Assembly (NCBI GenBank): GCA_050261515.1
Contig: JBLNDJ010000051.1
Span: 58,599-122,598 of the forward strand
DNA: 64,000 bases
Direction: 5' to 3'
From: JBLNDJ01 sp050261515
Lineage (GTDB): Bacteria; Acidobacteriota; Terriglobia; Bryobacterales; Bryobacteraceae
Part shown: positions 24,154 to 33,981 of the stretch, in pieces
Layout of the letters: every line of letters begins with the position of its first letter
Numbering within the stretch: the first letter of the stretch is position 1
Notes under the pieces: model-generated
Seen by the model: the letters and a program-made list of their open reading frames with translations, nothing else
What the model was told of the DNA's origin: nothing
The model's database searches: none
Translations under genes and position numbers: made by a program

Positions 24154-24928
24154 AGCCGGCGGTTTGCAGTGCGCGGATGCATTCGAGAAACCGGCGCTCG
24201 ATGGCGGCGGCGGTAAGAAGTGGAAAGCCGAGTTCTGCCGCGAGGCCTTCCAACTCCGGGCGCCACTCGTCGGGCATGACGAACTGCGGCGGAAAGGGAT
24301 GAGTTGCGCGTTCCTTGAATACGCGTCGCGCGGCGCTGGCGGCTGCCGGATAGTCGAGTTCCCCGAGCAGGTCGATCAGCAGAATGTCCAGCACGTCCCG
24401 AGCGCGTCCGGCTGCGGCCGGTCCGGTGCACGCATGGAGTTTCTGGGCGACCTGATCGGCGAGGCCCAAACATCGCACTGGCGAGACTACCGGGATGCCC
24501 AGGTCCATCACGCCGTCGACCCGCGGCTCCACCAGGTCGATGCGGACCGCGTTGGCGGGGCCGAGGTCCACTTCGATCGTCTGCCAGGACCGGGTCCGGT
24601 GTTGGATCGCGACCTGAACGCGGATTGTGGCGGCCTGTTCCATGTCGCGCGTCTGGGCCTTTACACGGAATGTGAACTCGTCGAAGCCGAGTCGCAAGAC
24701 CTCCGATAGAGTTTGCAGACGGCTCGCGCGATCTCCTTCGAGCGCCAGGTCAAGGTCTCGGGTGGCGCGAACGCGTTGCGCGAAGCGCAGTTCCATTGCA
24801 ACGCCGCCTTTGAGGCAGTACGAGCCTAAAACGCCTTGGCGGAGTGCTCGCTCCAGAACCCCGCAAATCGCGAGAAAGGAAACCCAATGCCGCAGGCGCT
24901 CCCGATCGACTCCTAAGTCTCTCGCCAC
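24125..24928 (-). CDS. abiEii: AbiEii/AbiGii-type nucleotidyltransferase toxin (type IV TA)
   Basis: From GTG 24928 the protein has 267 residues, with the DUF1814 nucleotidyltransferase pattern: 'SYCLKGGVAMELRFAQR' (40-52), 'RATRDLDLALEGD' (54-66) carrying the metal-binding acidic pair, and 'RARDVLDILLIDLL' further on. AbiEii toxins transfer nucleotides and stop growth. A feature to note is that the same frame stays open upstream, with helical, protein-like sequence ('LEATLSRASGRLARVARDLG') but no ATG, GTG or TTG before the antitoxin stop. The true start may be hidden by a frameshift near the out-of-frame ATG at about 24976. Otherwise it is a short functional form. Confidence 0.8.
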   Translation of the reverse strand: MARDLGVDRERLRHWVSFLAICGVLERALRQGVLGSYCLKGGVAMELRFAQRVRATRDLDLALEGDRASRLQTLSEVLRLGFDEFTFRVKAQTRDMEQAATIRVQVAIQHRTRSWQTIEVDLGPANAVRIDLVEPRVDGVMDLGIPVVSPVRCLGLADQVAQKLHACTGPAAAGRARDVLDILLIDLLGELDYPAAASAARRVFKERATHPFPPQFVMPDEWRPELEGLAAELGFPLLTAAAIERRFLECIRALQTAGFTAGTPAGP

Positions 24929-24989
24929 GCGAGCCAGCCTTCCAGACGCTCTGGATAGTGTGGCCTCGAGATCATGGAGTCTGCTCCGT

Positions 24990-25583
24990 CTAGTCGCGGG
25001 TGGTTTTGAGGGACCTGATATGAGTGTCGATTTTGCGCCGGAGTTGTCTCACCTCGGAGTTGCCGATGAAGCCTTCACGCCGCGCGCCCGAAACGGCCTG
25101 GCGCGCGAGGTCGATTCGTCCGCCGCTTCGAAGGAGGTCGGTGATTGTCCGGTTGATCGTTGTGACGGGAATTCCTTCCAGGAGGGTCACATCCTCCGGT
25201 GCCAAATCTTCGCGGTGCACTACGAGTCCCTTGCGCTTCCGGCGGCGAAGCCGGGCCGATTTCGGAACGGTGAGGTGGATCGAACTCGGGTTCGCATCGG
25301 AGATCCCGTAGACGGCGAGCGCGGACGCACGCGACAGGGCGACGGTCTGCGGTCCGCGGTTCGCCTGCGCCCAGAGAACGGCTTCCCGGTAATGAGAGAA
25401 ACGGCTTGCAGGGTAGTGGGGAATACGGTAGACGCCTCGGGCGATGCGCTCGATTCGCGCGCGTTGCGCCAGTCTGGCCAGGACGGAGGTGGTGAATCCG
25501 GCGCGCCGCGCCTGTGCCGCCGTCACAAGGCCGTCGTTGTCCTCGGCGAGCGCGGCTAGTTCGTCAAAGCGTGAGCGTGGCAC
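24990..25583 (-). CDS. abiEi: AbiEi-type antitoxin/transcriptional regulator (type IV TA)
   Basis: The 197-residue protein starts at GTG 25583. An N-terminal winged helix (1-60: 'GLVTAAQARRAGFTTSVLAR' then 'RIERIARGVYRI') precedes the AbiEi C-terminal domain ('ALSRASALAVYGISDANPSS', 'VVHREDLAPEDVTLLEGIPV', 'TTINRTITDLLRSG'). In characterised AbiE pairs this protein represses its own operon by binding inverted repeats and neutralises the toxin without a stable complex. A strong palindrome covers its promoter (25591-25647). The toxin gene follows on the same strand. Confidence 0.88.
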   Translation of the reverse strand: MPRSRFDELAALAEDNDGLVTAAQARRAGFTTSVLARLAQRARIERIARGVYRIPHYPASRFSHYREAVLWAQANRGPQTVALSRASALAVYGISDANPSSIHLTVPKSARLRRRKRKGLVVHREDLAPEDVTLLEGIPVTTINRTITDLLRSGGRIDLARQAVSGARREGFIGNSEVRQLRRKIDTHIRSLKTTRD

Positions 25584-25590
25584 AGCCTAC

Positions 25591-25647
25591 ATTGTGGATA
25601 TAGCCGGGACGTGTGTCAATATACTTCCAGAATGGAAGCATATTGAC
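25591..25647 (-). promoter_or_regulatory. abiE promoter with palindromic operator
   Basis: GTCAATATACTTCCA (25615-25629) and TGGAAGCATATTGAC (25633-25647) form a 15-base inverted repeat with one mismatch. On the reverse strand a consensus -35 TTGACA (25619-25614) overlaps one arm, and a -10 CACAAT (25596-25591) follows 17 bases later. Transcription would start only a few bases before the GTG, so the leader is very short. The layout fits autorepression by AbiEi. Confidence 0.8.
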
Positions 25648-25782
25648 AGAGCCTCGGGATCCGGGTTGTTTGCGCAAGCCGGATACAGCACGGGCATGTT
25701 GCAATCCGCTATTGTGCGATTCGATTGATGGCGGGCGCGCCGTGTGATACCTTAGAGGTCTTCTAAATCCACCGGAGTTCCA

Positions 25783-26388
25783 ATGGCTGAGGATCAAAAA
25801 CCGGCTCCGCCTGCGCAGCCTACCCCACCTGGCGGTGCGAAACCTCCCGCTGCGCCCGCTGCGCCCAAAGCGCCCGCGGTGATGGCGGCTGTCCCCTGGG
25901 AAGGGGATGTGCCGCGCATGGTGAAAGAGCAGTTCGGGGATCAGGTCGCCGCGTGTTCTACCTACCTGGGGCAAAACTTCATTGTTGCCGCGGCGGGGGC
26001 GGCCGTCCCGATCGTTGAATTTCTGAAGCTTGAGGCCGGTTTCGACTACCTGGTGGACGTCACGGCCGTCGATTATCCGAAGCGGCCGGAGCGGTTCGAG
26101 CTGGTCTACGTTCTTTACAGCTTCGCCCGCAACGAGCGCGTGCGCGTGAAGACGAACATTGCCGAGGGGTACAAACCGCAAACGGCCACCGGCGTGCATC
26201 TGACAGCGAACTGGCTCGAGCGTGAAGTATTCGATATGTTCGGCATAGAATTCGCCGGACACCCCGATATGAGGCGCATCCTGCTACCCGAGGATTGGGA
26301 GGGTTTCCCGCTGCGTAAGGACAAACCGATCACCGCGATGGACAACCGGTGGGTCGAGGAACACCTCGGGATCGAGAGCGCCCAGTAA
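25783..26388 (+). CDS. nuoC: NADH-quinone oxidoreductase subunit C
   Basis: This 201-residue peripheral subunit of complex I shows the 30-kDa-subunit signature 'EREVFDMFGIEFAGHPDMRR', then 'LLPEDWEGFPLRKDKP'. The first ~35 residues are a Pro/Ala-rich tail, unusual for NuoC and probably flexible. GGAG precedes the ATG. It is the first gene of a rightward nine-gene nuo operon. No nuoA or nuoB lies upstream, where the AbiE pair is instead. Confidence 0.95.
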   Translation: MAEDQKPAPPAQPTPPGGAKPPAAPAAPKAPAVMAAVPWEGDVPRMVKEQFGDQVAACSTYLGQNFIVAAAGAAVPIVEFLKLEAGFDYLVDVTAVDYPKRPERFELVYVLYSFARNERVRVKTNIAEGYKPQTATGVHLTANWLEREVFDMFGIEFAGHPDMRRILLPEDWEGFPLRKDKPITAMDNRWVEEHLGIESAQ

Positions 26389-26391
26389 GCC

Positions 26392-27504
26392 ATGCCGGAT
26401 ACCACTTTTCTCGATTCGACGGAGCTTGTGCTCAACATGGGGCCGCAGCACCCGTCCACGCACGGCGTGTTGCGCGTGATTTTGAAGCTCGACGGCGAGC
26501 AGGTCCGCGGCACGGAGTGCGTCATCGGCTACCTGCATCGCGGCGTCGAGAAGATCGCCGAGAACCGCACCTACCAGCAGTTCGCACCCTACGTGGACCG
26601 CATGGATTACTGCGCGGCGGTCTCAAACGGGCTCGGCTACTGTCTCGCGGTCGAGAAGCTTCTGAACGTCGAAGCGCCGCCTCGCGCGGCGGCCGCGCGC
26701 GTGATCCTCACGGAGTTGAACCGCATCGCGAGCCACCTGGTCTGGCTCGGAACGCACGCACTCGACATCGGCGCCATCACGCCGCTGTTCTACGTGATGA
26801 GGGAGCGCGAAGAGATCCTGAACATCTTCGAGAAATACTGCGGGGCGCGCCTTACGACGCACGCGTTCCGCATCGGCGGGCTTCAATACGAGCTTTACGA
26901 AGGCTTCGAGCAGGAAGTGAAAGCCGTCTGCGACCTGATGCTCCCGAAAATCGACGAATACGAAGAGCTGCTTACCGGGAACCGCATCTGGATCGGCAGG
27001 CTGAAGGGCGTGGGCATTCTGAACGCCGAGGACTGCAAGGCGTACGGCGTCACCGGGCCGATGATCCGCGCGGCGGGCGTGAAGTGGGACCTGCGGAAGG
27101 CGCAGCCGTATTCCGGCTACGAGCAGTACGAGTTCGACATCCCGACCGGGGAGAACGGCGACACCTACGACCGGTACCTGGTGCGGATGGAGGAGATGCG
27201 GCAGTCGGTGCGGATCATCCGGCAGGCTGTGGACCGCATCCCCGAAGGCCCGATCATGGGCAAGGTCCCGAAAGTCATCAAGCCTCCCATCGGCGAGGCG
27301 TACGTTTCGATCGAAGCGCCGAAGGGAGAGCTGGGGTATTACATCGTGAGCGACGGCTCGCCGCAGCCGTATCGCGTGCGCGTAAGGCCGCCCTCGTTCG
27401 TCAACCTGCAGTCGCTCGAACGGATGTGCCGGGGCGCGCTGGTGGCGGACGTGGTGGCCATCATCGGCACGATCGATATCGTTTTGGGCGAGGTAGACAG
27501 ATAG
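26392..27504 (+). CDS. nuoD: NADH-quinone oxidoreductase subunit D
   Basis: This 370-residue 49-kDa-type subunit forms much of the quinone-binding chamber. Visible signatures are 'LVLNMGPQHPSTHGVLRV' (conserved HPSTHG), 'YLHRGVEKIAENRTY', 'YVDRMDYCAAVSNGLGYCLA' and the C-terminal 'SFVNLQSLERMCRGALVADV', 'IGTIDIVLGEVDR'. It is separate from NuoC, not fused. It starts three bases after the nuoC stop. Confidence 0.97.
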   Translation: MPDTTFLDSTELVLNMGPQHPSTHGVLRVILKLDGEQVRGTECVIGYLHRGVEKIAENRTYQQFAPYVDRMDYCAAVSNGLGYCLAVEKLLNVEAPPRAAAARVILTELNRIASHLVWLGTHALDIGAITPLFYVMREREEILNIFEKYCGARLTTHAFRIGGLQYELYEGFEQEVKAVCDLMLPKIDEYEELLTGNRIWIGRLKGVGILNAEDCKAYGVTGPMIRAAGVKWDLRKAQPYSGYEQYEFDIPTGENGDTYDRYLVRMEEMRQSVRIIRQAVDRIPEGPIMGKVPKVIKPPIGEAYVSIEAPKGELGYYIVSDGSPQPYRVRVRPPSFVNLQSLERMCRGALVADVVAIIGTIDIVLGEVDR

Positions 27505-27513
27505 CGAGTTCCC

Positions 27514-27969
27514 ATGCGTAAGTTTTTGCGGAAGATTCTCCTGGTCGATCTGATCCAGGGATTACGGGTCACCTTCCATTACCAGCAGCCCAAGTACATC
27601 TACACGGAACAGTACCCGGCCCAGCGTCCGAAGGTCGCGGAGCGGTTTCGCGGCGCGCCGCGCCTGAACATCAACCCGGAGAACGGCGAGACGCTCTGTA
27701 TCGCGTGCAACCTGTGCGCGCTCGCCTGCCCCGAGAGCCTGATCGTGGTGACGAGCGAGCGCAACGAGCAGACCCGGCGCAAGGAGCTGACCACGTTCAC
27801 CTACGATACCTCGCGCTGCATGTTTTGCGGCCTGTGCGAGGATGCCTGTCCGGTGGATGCGCTCGAGCTGACGCAGGATTTCGAGCTGGCCAGCTACACG
27901 CGCGACGGGCAGATCTGGGACCGGCAGATGCTGGAGGAAGGGCCGCGGCCCAAGCAGTACAAATACTGA
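27514..27969 (+). CDS. nuoI: NADH-quinone oxidoreductase subunit I (2x[4Fe-4S] ferredoxin-like)
   Basis: The 151-residue subunit has two cluster motifs, 'CIACNLCALACP' and 'CMFCGLCEDACP', which ligate N6a and N6b on the electron path to quinone. The N-terminal amphipathic 'RKILLVDLIQGLRVTFHYQ' anchors it to the membrane arm. It directly follows nuoD; nuoH, which usually precedes nuoI, is at the end of this operon. Confidence 0.96.
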   Translation: MRKFLRKILLVDLIQGLRVTFHYQQPKYIYTEQYPAQRPKVAERFRGAPRLNINPENGETLCIACNLCALACPESLIVVTSERNEQTRRKELTTFTYDTSRCMFCGLCEDACPVDALELTQDFELASYTRDGQIWDRQMLEEGPRPKQYKY

Positions 27970-27981
27970 GTCCTGACCGCC

Positions 27982-28493
<512 letters not shown>

Positions 28494-28494
<1 letters not shown>

Positions 28495-28802
28495 TGCATC
28501 CGGTCACGACAGTCCATTACCTTGTGCTCAGCGCCGCGCTGCTCGCGATCGGCACGATCGGCGTGCTCACCCGCCGCAACATCGTCATCATTCTGATGTC
28601 CATCGAGCTGATCCTCAACGCGGTGAACATCAACCTGGTCGCGTTTTCGCAGCACTTTCAGAGTGTGACGGGCCAGGTGTTCGCGATCTTCGTGATCACG
28701 GTCGCGGTGGCGGAAGCTGCCGTCGGGCTCGGCATCCTGATCGCGCTGTTCCGGAACAAGGAAACGGTGCAGGCCGATGAAATCGAGCTTCTGAAATGGT
28801 AG
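28494..28802 (+). CDS. nuoK: NADH-quinone oxidoreductase subunit K
   Basis: The 102-residue membrane subunit has three helices and the conserved glutamates in 'IILMSIELILNAVNINLVAF' and 'VAVAEAAVGLGILIALFRN' that carry protons. Its start overlaps the nuoJ stop by one base. Confidence 0.96.
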
Positions 28803-28809
28803 GGTCCGA

Positions 28810-30933
28810 ATGAACTTTCTCGATTCGATCTGGCTGATTCCGCTGTTTCCGCTGGCCGGCGCGCTGGCGATGCTGCTGATCGGGAGGAAGCTCGACCCGC
28901 AGGCTCCCTCCGAGGTCGCCGTTGCGCCGGGCGTGGCCGAGACGCCGCATCACGCGGGCCCTCATCACTCCGCGGCTTCGAAGGCGCTCATCAGTATTCT
29001 GTGCCCGGGGATGGTGCTGATCTCGTTCCTGCTTTCGGCGGGCGCGGTGTGGCAGTTGATCGACCGGCCGCAGCACACGCATCAGCTCATCCAGTTCACG
29101 TGGCTCTCCGGCCTGCCGTTCCACACGGCGTCTGGCGCGATTGCGCGATTCGCGGCCGATTGGGGATTTCTGCTCGACCCGCTCAGCGCGGTGATGATTC
29201 TGGTCGTCACCGGGATCGGGTTCCTGATCCACCTCTACTCGATCGGCTACATGGCGCACGACGGAGGCTACTACCGGTTTTTCGGATACCTCAACCTGTT
29301 CGTCTTCTTCATGCTGATGCTGGTGCTGGCGAACAACTACGTGCTGATGTTCGTCGGATGGGAAGGCGTCGGGCTGTGCAGCTACCTGCTCATCGGGTTC
29401 TACTTCCATAAGAAATCCGCAGCGGACGCGGGCAAGAAGGCGTTCATCGTGAACCGCATCGGCGATGCCGGATTCATCCTCGGCATGCTGCTGATGTTCA
29501 GCGTGCTCGGCAGCGCGCGGTTCCTCGACGTGAACAAGGCCCTCGAGGGTATGAGCCCCGAGACGGGCTTCGGCGTCCTGACCGCGATGGCGGTGCTGCT
29601 GTTCGTGGGGGCGTGCGGCAAGTCCGCGCAGTTCCCGCTGTACGTTTGGCTGCCGGACGCGATGGAGGGCCCCACGCCGGTTTCGGCCCTGATCCACGCG
29701 GCGACGATGGTCACGGCCGGCGTCTACATGGTGGCGCGGTCGAACCACCTGTTCCGGCTGACTCCCGAGGCTTCGCTCGTCGTTGTAACCGTGGGCGCGT
29801 TCACGGCGTTTTTCGCCGCTTCGATCGCGCTGGTGCAGAACGATATCAAGCGCGTGCTGGCGTACTCGACCGTCAGCCAGCTCGGATACATGTTCGTCGC
29901 GCTGGGCGCGGGTGCTTACTGGGTGGCGGTCTTCCATCTCTATACGCACGCATTCTTCAAGGCCCTGTTGTTCCTCGGGTCGGGCTCGGTGATTCACGCG
30001 ATGGGCGGCGAGCAGGACATGCGGAAGATGGGCGGGCTCAGGAAGAAGATTCCGGTCACCTACGCGACGATGCTTATCGGCACGCTTGCCATCGCGGGCG
30101 TTCCGGGCCTGGCGGGGTTTTTCTCGAAGGACGAGATTCTGTGGCAGGCGTTCTCGCATCCGCATGCGTGGTTCCGGGTCGTGTACATGTTCGGCCTGAT
30201 CACGGCGGGCATGACGGCGTTCTACATGTGGCGGCTGATGGCGCTCACGTTCTACGGTGAGTCGCGCGTTCCGGCCGGCGTGCACGTGCACGAGTCGCCG
30301 AAGATCATGACGGTGCCGCTGGTGGTGCTGGCGGCGGGTTCGGTGCTGGCGGGGTGGCTCGGCGTTCCGAAGCTGTGGAGCATTTTCCCGGAGTCTTTCC
30401 GCACGTTTGAGACATGGCTCGCCACGGTGTTGGGCGAGCACGCGATCCAGGCGGTGGAGCACGAGCCGGACACGAGACTCGAGTGGGCGCTCATGCTGCT
30501 GTCGATTGCGGTGGCGGGCTTCGGGATCTTCCTCGCCTGGACGCTCTACCAGAAGCGCAAGCCGGCGCGCGAGCCGCTCGAGGCGCTCGGGCCGTTTTAT
30601 CGCGGCGCGTCGGCGAAGTGGAAGGTCGATGAAGCTTACGACGTCCTGTTCGTGAACGGGCTCGCGAAGGGCGGCGGCACGGTGCTTTCGCGCTTCGACC
30701 AGAAAGTGGTCGATGGCGGCGTGAACGGCGCGGGCTGGCTCACGCGCGCGACGTCGAAGGTCAGCATGTGGTGGGACACGTGGGTGATCGACGGCGCGGT
30801 TCGGCTGACGTCGTTCGGCATCAAGCTCGCGTCCTATCCGGTGCGGATCGTGCAGACCGGCTCGGTTCAGTCCTACGCTCTGATTTTTGTCGCGGGCGTG
30901 CTCGCGCTGTTCGGGTATTACATGGTGCGTTAA
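28810..30933 (+). CDS. nuoL: NADH-quinone oxidoreductase subunit L
   Basis: This 707-residue distal antiporter-like subunit contains 'NYVLMFVGWEGVGLCSYLLI', 'GACGKSAQFPLYVWLPDAME' and 'TPVSALIHAATMVTAGVYMV' (conserved Lys/His of the proton channel), and 'DIKRVLAYSTVSQLGYMFVA'. The C-terminal ~100 residues match the lateral-helix region. A His/Ala/Pro-rich insert (about residues 30-55) after the first helix is less usual. The next gene follows without a gap. Confidence 0.97.
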   Translation: MNFLDSIWLIPLFPLAGALAMLLIGRKLDPQAPSEVAVAPGVAETPHHAGPHHSAASKALISILCPGMVLISFLLSAGAVWQLIDRPQHTHQLIQFTWLSGLPFHTASGAIARFAADWGFLLDPLSAVMILVVTGIGFLIHLYSIGYMAHDGGYYRFFGYLNLFVFFMLMLVLANNYVLMFVGWEGVGLCSYLLIGFYFHKKSAADAGKKAFIVNRIGDAGFILGMLLMFSVLGSARFLDVNKALEGMSPETGFGVLTAMAVLLFVGACGKSAQFPLYVWLPDAMEGPTPVSALIHAATMVTAGVYMVARSNHLFRLTPEASLVVVTVGAFTAFFAASIALVQNDIKRVLAYSTVSQLGYMFVALGAGAYWVAVFHLYTHAFFKALLFLGSGSVIHAMGGEQDMRKMGGLRKKIPVTYATMLIGTLAIAGVPGLAGFFSKDEILWQAFSHPHAWFRVVYMFGLITAGMTAFYMWRLMALTFYGESRVPAGVHVHESPKIMTVPLVVLAAGSVLAGWLGVPKLWSIFPESFRTFETWLATVLGEHAIQAVEHEPDTRLEWALMLLSIAVAGFGIFLAWTLYQKRKPAREPLEALGPFYRGASAKWKVDEAYDVLFVNGLAKGGGTVLSRFDQKVVDGGVNGAGWLTRATSKVSMWWDTWVIDGAVRLTSFGIKLASYPVRIVQTGSVQSYALIFVAGVLALFGYYMVR

Positions 30934-32499
30934 ATGGGGAATCATTTACTTAGCTGGGTGCTGTTCACGCCGCTGATCGGCGCGTTGATATTGCTGCTAA
31001 TCCCGGCATCGAAGAAGGGCGCGATCCGCATCTGGGCGAACCTTGCGGCGCTGGCGGGTTTCCTTGTCTCCCTCCCGCTGGCTCTCAATTTCGACAAGAA
31101 CGCCGACGGGTTTCAGTTCGTCGAGCGCGCCGATTGGATCCCATCCCTCGGGGTGCATTACGCCATCGGCATCGACGGCATCAGCCTGCTGCTGGTGATG
31201 CTCACGACCGTTATCGGGTGCGTCGCGATTCTGTCTTCGTGGCGCGCCATCGACGAGCGGGTGAAGGAATACTACGCCATGTTCCTGTTGCAGCAGACGG
31301 GAATGATCGGCGTGTTCATCTCGCTCGACTTTTTCATGTTCTTCGTGTTCTGGGAAGTCGTGCTCGTGCCGATGTACTTCATCATCGGCGTGTGGGGCGG
31401 GCCGCGGAAGCTTTACGCGGCGATCAAGTTTTTCCTTTACACGCTGGCGGGCGGCGCTCTGATGCTGCTCGGCATCCTGACGCTCTACTTCCAGCACTAC
31501 AGGCAGTTCGGCTTCTACACGTTCGAGATTTCCGAGCTGATGAAGCTCAACCTGCCGCCGCACATCGAGCAGTGGGTGTTCTGGGCGTTCTTCATCGGTT
31601 TCGCGATCAAGGTGCCGATGTTTCCGTTTCACACCTGGCTGCCGGACGCGCACGTGGAGGCACCGACCGCGGGCTCCGTGGTGCTGGCGAGCGTGCTGCT
31701 GAAGATGGGGACTTACGGCTTCATCCGCTTCTCGCTGCCGCTGCTGCCGAAGGCGTCGATCGATGCGACGATCGTGCAGGTGCTGGCGGCGCTCTCGCTC
31801 ATCGGCATCATTTACGGCGCGCTGGTCAGCCTGATGCAGCAGGATTGGAAGAAGCTGGTCGCGTATTCCTCGGTGAGCCACCTGGGGTTCTGCACGCTGG
31901 GCATTTTCGCGATGAACCCGAACGGGATCGCGGGCAGCGTGATCCAGCAGATCAACCACGGCATCTCGACCGGGATGCTCTTCCTTGCCGTTGGGATCAT
32001 GTACGAGCGGCGGCATACGCGCGAGCTGAGGGAATACGGCGGGCTCGGCCATGTGATGCCGCGGTACGCGGTTGTGTTCGCGATCGCGATGCTCAGTTCG
32101 GCCGGGCTGCCGCTGCTGAACGGGTTCATCGGCGAGTTTACGATTCTGCAGGGCGCGTTCGAGGCGAGCCGCACGTGGGCGGCGTTCGCGGTCACGGGCG
32201 TGATCCTGGGGGCGGCGTACCTGTTGTGGATGTACCAGCGCACAGTGCTCGGGCAAGTCACCAATGCCAAGAATCTGGGGCTTCCTGATTTGAGCTTCCG
32301 CGAGCTGGTGACGTTCCTTCCGCTCATCGCATGGGCGCTGTGGATCGGGATTTATCCGAAGCCGTACTTCGACATTCTCGAGAAGCCGGTGGCGCAGATT
32401 GTCGAACGCGTCAAGCCGGGGTATTTCGAGAACAAGCCCACGGCAGTGGCGGCGAAGGCGGCGGAGGTGGCGGCGAAGGCGGCGGAGGTGGCCCGATGA
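30934..32499 (+). CDS. nuoM: NADH-quinone oxidoreductase subunit M
   Basis: This 521-residue antiporter-like subunit shows 'MFFVFWEVVLVPMYFIIGVW', 'FPFHTWLPDAHVEAPTAGSV', 'LASVLLKMGTYGFIRFSLPL' and 'LVAYSSVSHLGFCTLGIFAM'. The last ~20 residues are an Ala/Lys/Glu tail made by an exact tandem duplication of 21 bases (about 32451-32492, peptide AAKAAEV twice). This lies beyond the normal end of NuoM. Its TGA overlaps the nuoN ATG (ATGA). Confidence 0.97.
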   Translation: MGNHLLSWVLFTPLIGALILLLIPASKKGAIRIWANLAALAGFLVSLPLALNFDKNADGFQFVERADWIPSLGVHYAIGIDGISLLLVMLTTVIGCVAILSSWRAIDERVKEYYAMFLLQQTGMIGVFISLDFFMFFVFWEVVLVPMYFIIGVWGGPRKLYAAIKFFLYTLAGGALMLLGILTLYFQHYRQFGFYTFEISELMKLNLPPHIEQWVFWAFFIGFAIKVPMFPFHTWLPDAHVEAPTAGSVVLASVLLKMGTYGFIRFSLPLLPKASIDATIVQVLAALSLIGIIYGALVSLMQQDWKKLVAYSSVSHLGFCTLGIFAMNPNGIAGSVIQQINHGISTGMLFLAVGIMYERRHTRELREYGGLGHVMPRYAVVFAIAMLSSAGLPLLNGFIGEFTILQGAFEASRTWAAFAVTGVILGAAYLLWMYQRTVLGQVTNAKNLGLPDLSFRELVTFLPLIAWALWIGIYPKPYFDILEKPVAQIVERVKPGYFENKPTAVAAKAAEVAAKAAEVAR

Positions 32500-33977
32500 A
32501 CTTCTACACGGCGCAAGACCATTTCGTGCTGCTTCCGGCCCTGATGCTCGCCTTCTTCGGGTGCGCCACCTTTCTGTGCGACTTTCTCGTTTTCCCGAAG
32601 CCGAGCCAGCGCAAGTGGCTGCTGATTTTCGTCGTCTCCGGGCTGGCGTTCGCGGGAGTCTGCCTCTACCGCCAGCAGACGCTGCTCGCCTCGCAGGGGA
32701 TTCCGGAGATCACGGCGTTCCAGGGCTCGCTCACCATTGACGGCTTCGCCCTGTTCTTCAACTGGATCTTCCTGGCGGCGTCGTTCGTCGTCTCGATCGT
32801 CTCGTATAAGTACCTCGAAATCGAAGGCGAGCACCACGGCGAGTATTACGGCCTGATCCTGCTCGCCAACTGTGGGATGTTCTTCCTGGCCGCGGGCACC
32901 GACCTGATTACGCTCTTCATCGGCCTGGAGCTGATGGCGATCTGCTTCTACATCATGGTCGGGCTCCTGCGGTCGGACAAGCGGTCGAACGAAGCGGCGA
33001 TGAAATACCTGCTGCTCGGCGCGTTCTCGAGCGGCTTCCTGCTCTACGGCTTCTCGGTGCTCTATGGCATCGCGGGCTCTACGAAGCTGCACGAAATCGC
33101 GGCCGCGATCGCGATGCGCGACGCGTGGGACCCGCTCGTGTTCCTCGGGCTCGGCACCGCGGCCGTCGGGCTGCTCTTCAAGATCTCCGCCGTGCCGTTC
33201 CACATGTGGGCGCCGGACGCCTATGAAGGCGCTCCGACCACGGTGACGGCGTATCTCTCGGTAGCATCGAAAGCCGCGTCGATGGCGTTCCTGCTGCGGA
33301 TGTTCCTCGGTCCGTTCGGCTCCTCGCGCGACGTGTGGGTCCCGCTGCTGAGCGTGATTGCGGTTCTCACCATGACGGTCGGAAACCTCGCCGCCATCAG
33401 CCAGACGAACCTGAAGCGGCTGCTTGCGTATAGTTCCATCTCGCATGCGGGCTACATGCTGCTGGGCCTTGTTGCGGGCAACAGCACCGGCATCAACGGC
33501 GTCGCCGTCTACGTGCTGGTTTACACGTTCATGAACCTGGGCGCCTTCATGGTTCTGGTCTCGCTGCGCCGCAAAGAGATACTCGGAGAGGATATCGAGG
33601 ATCTTTCCGGCCTCATGCGGAAGAGCCCGGTGCACGCGGTCCTGATGCTGATTTTCCTGCTGTCGCTCGCGGGCATTCCGCCGACGGCGGGCTTCCTCGG
33701 CAAGTACTACATCTTCCTCTCGCTGATCGAGACCGGGCATTACGCGCTGGCCGTGATCGCCGTGCTCTACGTGGCCGTGGCCGTTTACTACTACTTCCGC
33801 ATGGTACGGAGCATGTTCGTGAACGAGGCGGTGGACAAGGTCCCGGTGACGGAGAGCTTCGGCCTGAAGGTCGCGCTGGCGGTGACGGGCATTCTGACGG
33901 TCGTGATCGGCGTCTACCCCGAGCCGTTCCTGAGGCTGGCTCAAACTTCGGTCCCGCTGTCGCTGGTGGTGCGGTAA
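32496..33977 (+). CDS. nuoN: NADH-quinone oxidoreductase subunit N
   Basis: The 493-residue antiporter-like subunit proximal to NuoJ/K starts at ATG 32496, which overlaps the nuoM stop. Visible blocks are 'LITLFIGLELMAICFYIMVG', 'LLFKISAVPFHMWAPDAYEG', 'QTNLKRLLAYSSISHAGYML' and 'LLSLAGIPPTAGFLGKYYIF', all NuoN-typical with the channel Lys and Glu residues present. Confidence 0.97.
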   Translation: MNFYTAQDHFVLLPALMLAFFGCATFLCDFLVFPKPSQRKWLLIFVVSGLAFAGVCLYRQQTLLASQGIPEITAFQGSLTIDGFALFFNWIFLAASFVVSIVSYKYLEIEGEHHGEYYGLILLANCGMFFLAAGTDLITLFIGLELMAICFYIMVGLLRSDKRSNEAAMKYLLLGAFSSGFLLYGFSVLYGIAGSTKLHEIAAAIAMRDAWDPLVFLGLGTAAVGLLFKISAVPFHMWAPDAYEGAPTTVTAYLSVASKAASMAFLLRMFLGPFGSSRDVWVPLLSVIAVLTMTVGNLAAISQTNLKRLLAYSSISHAGYMLLGLVAGNSTGINGVAVYVLVYTFMNLGAFMVLVSLRRKEILGEDIEDLSGLMRKSPVHAVLMLIFLLSLAGIPPTAGFLGKYYIFLSLIETGHYALAVIAVLYVAVAVYYYFRMVRSMFVNEAVDKVPVTESFGLKVALAVTGILTVVIGVYPEPFLRLAQTSVPLSLVVR

Positions 33978-33981
33978 TCCC

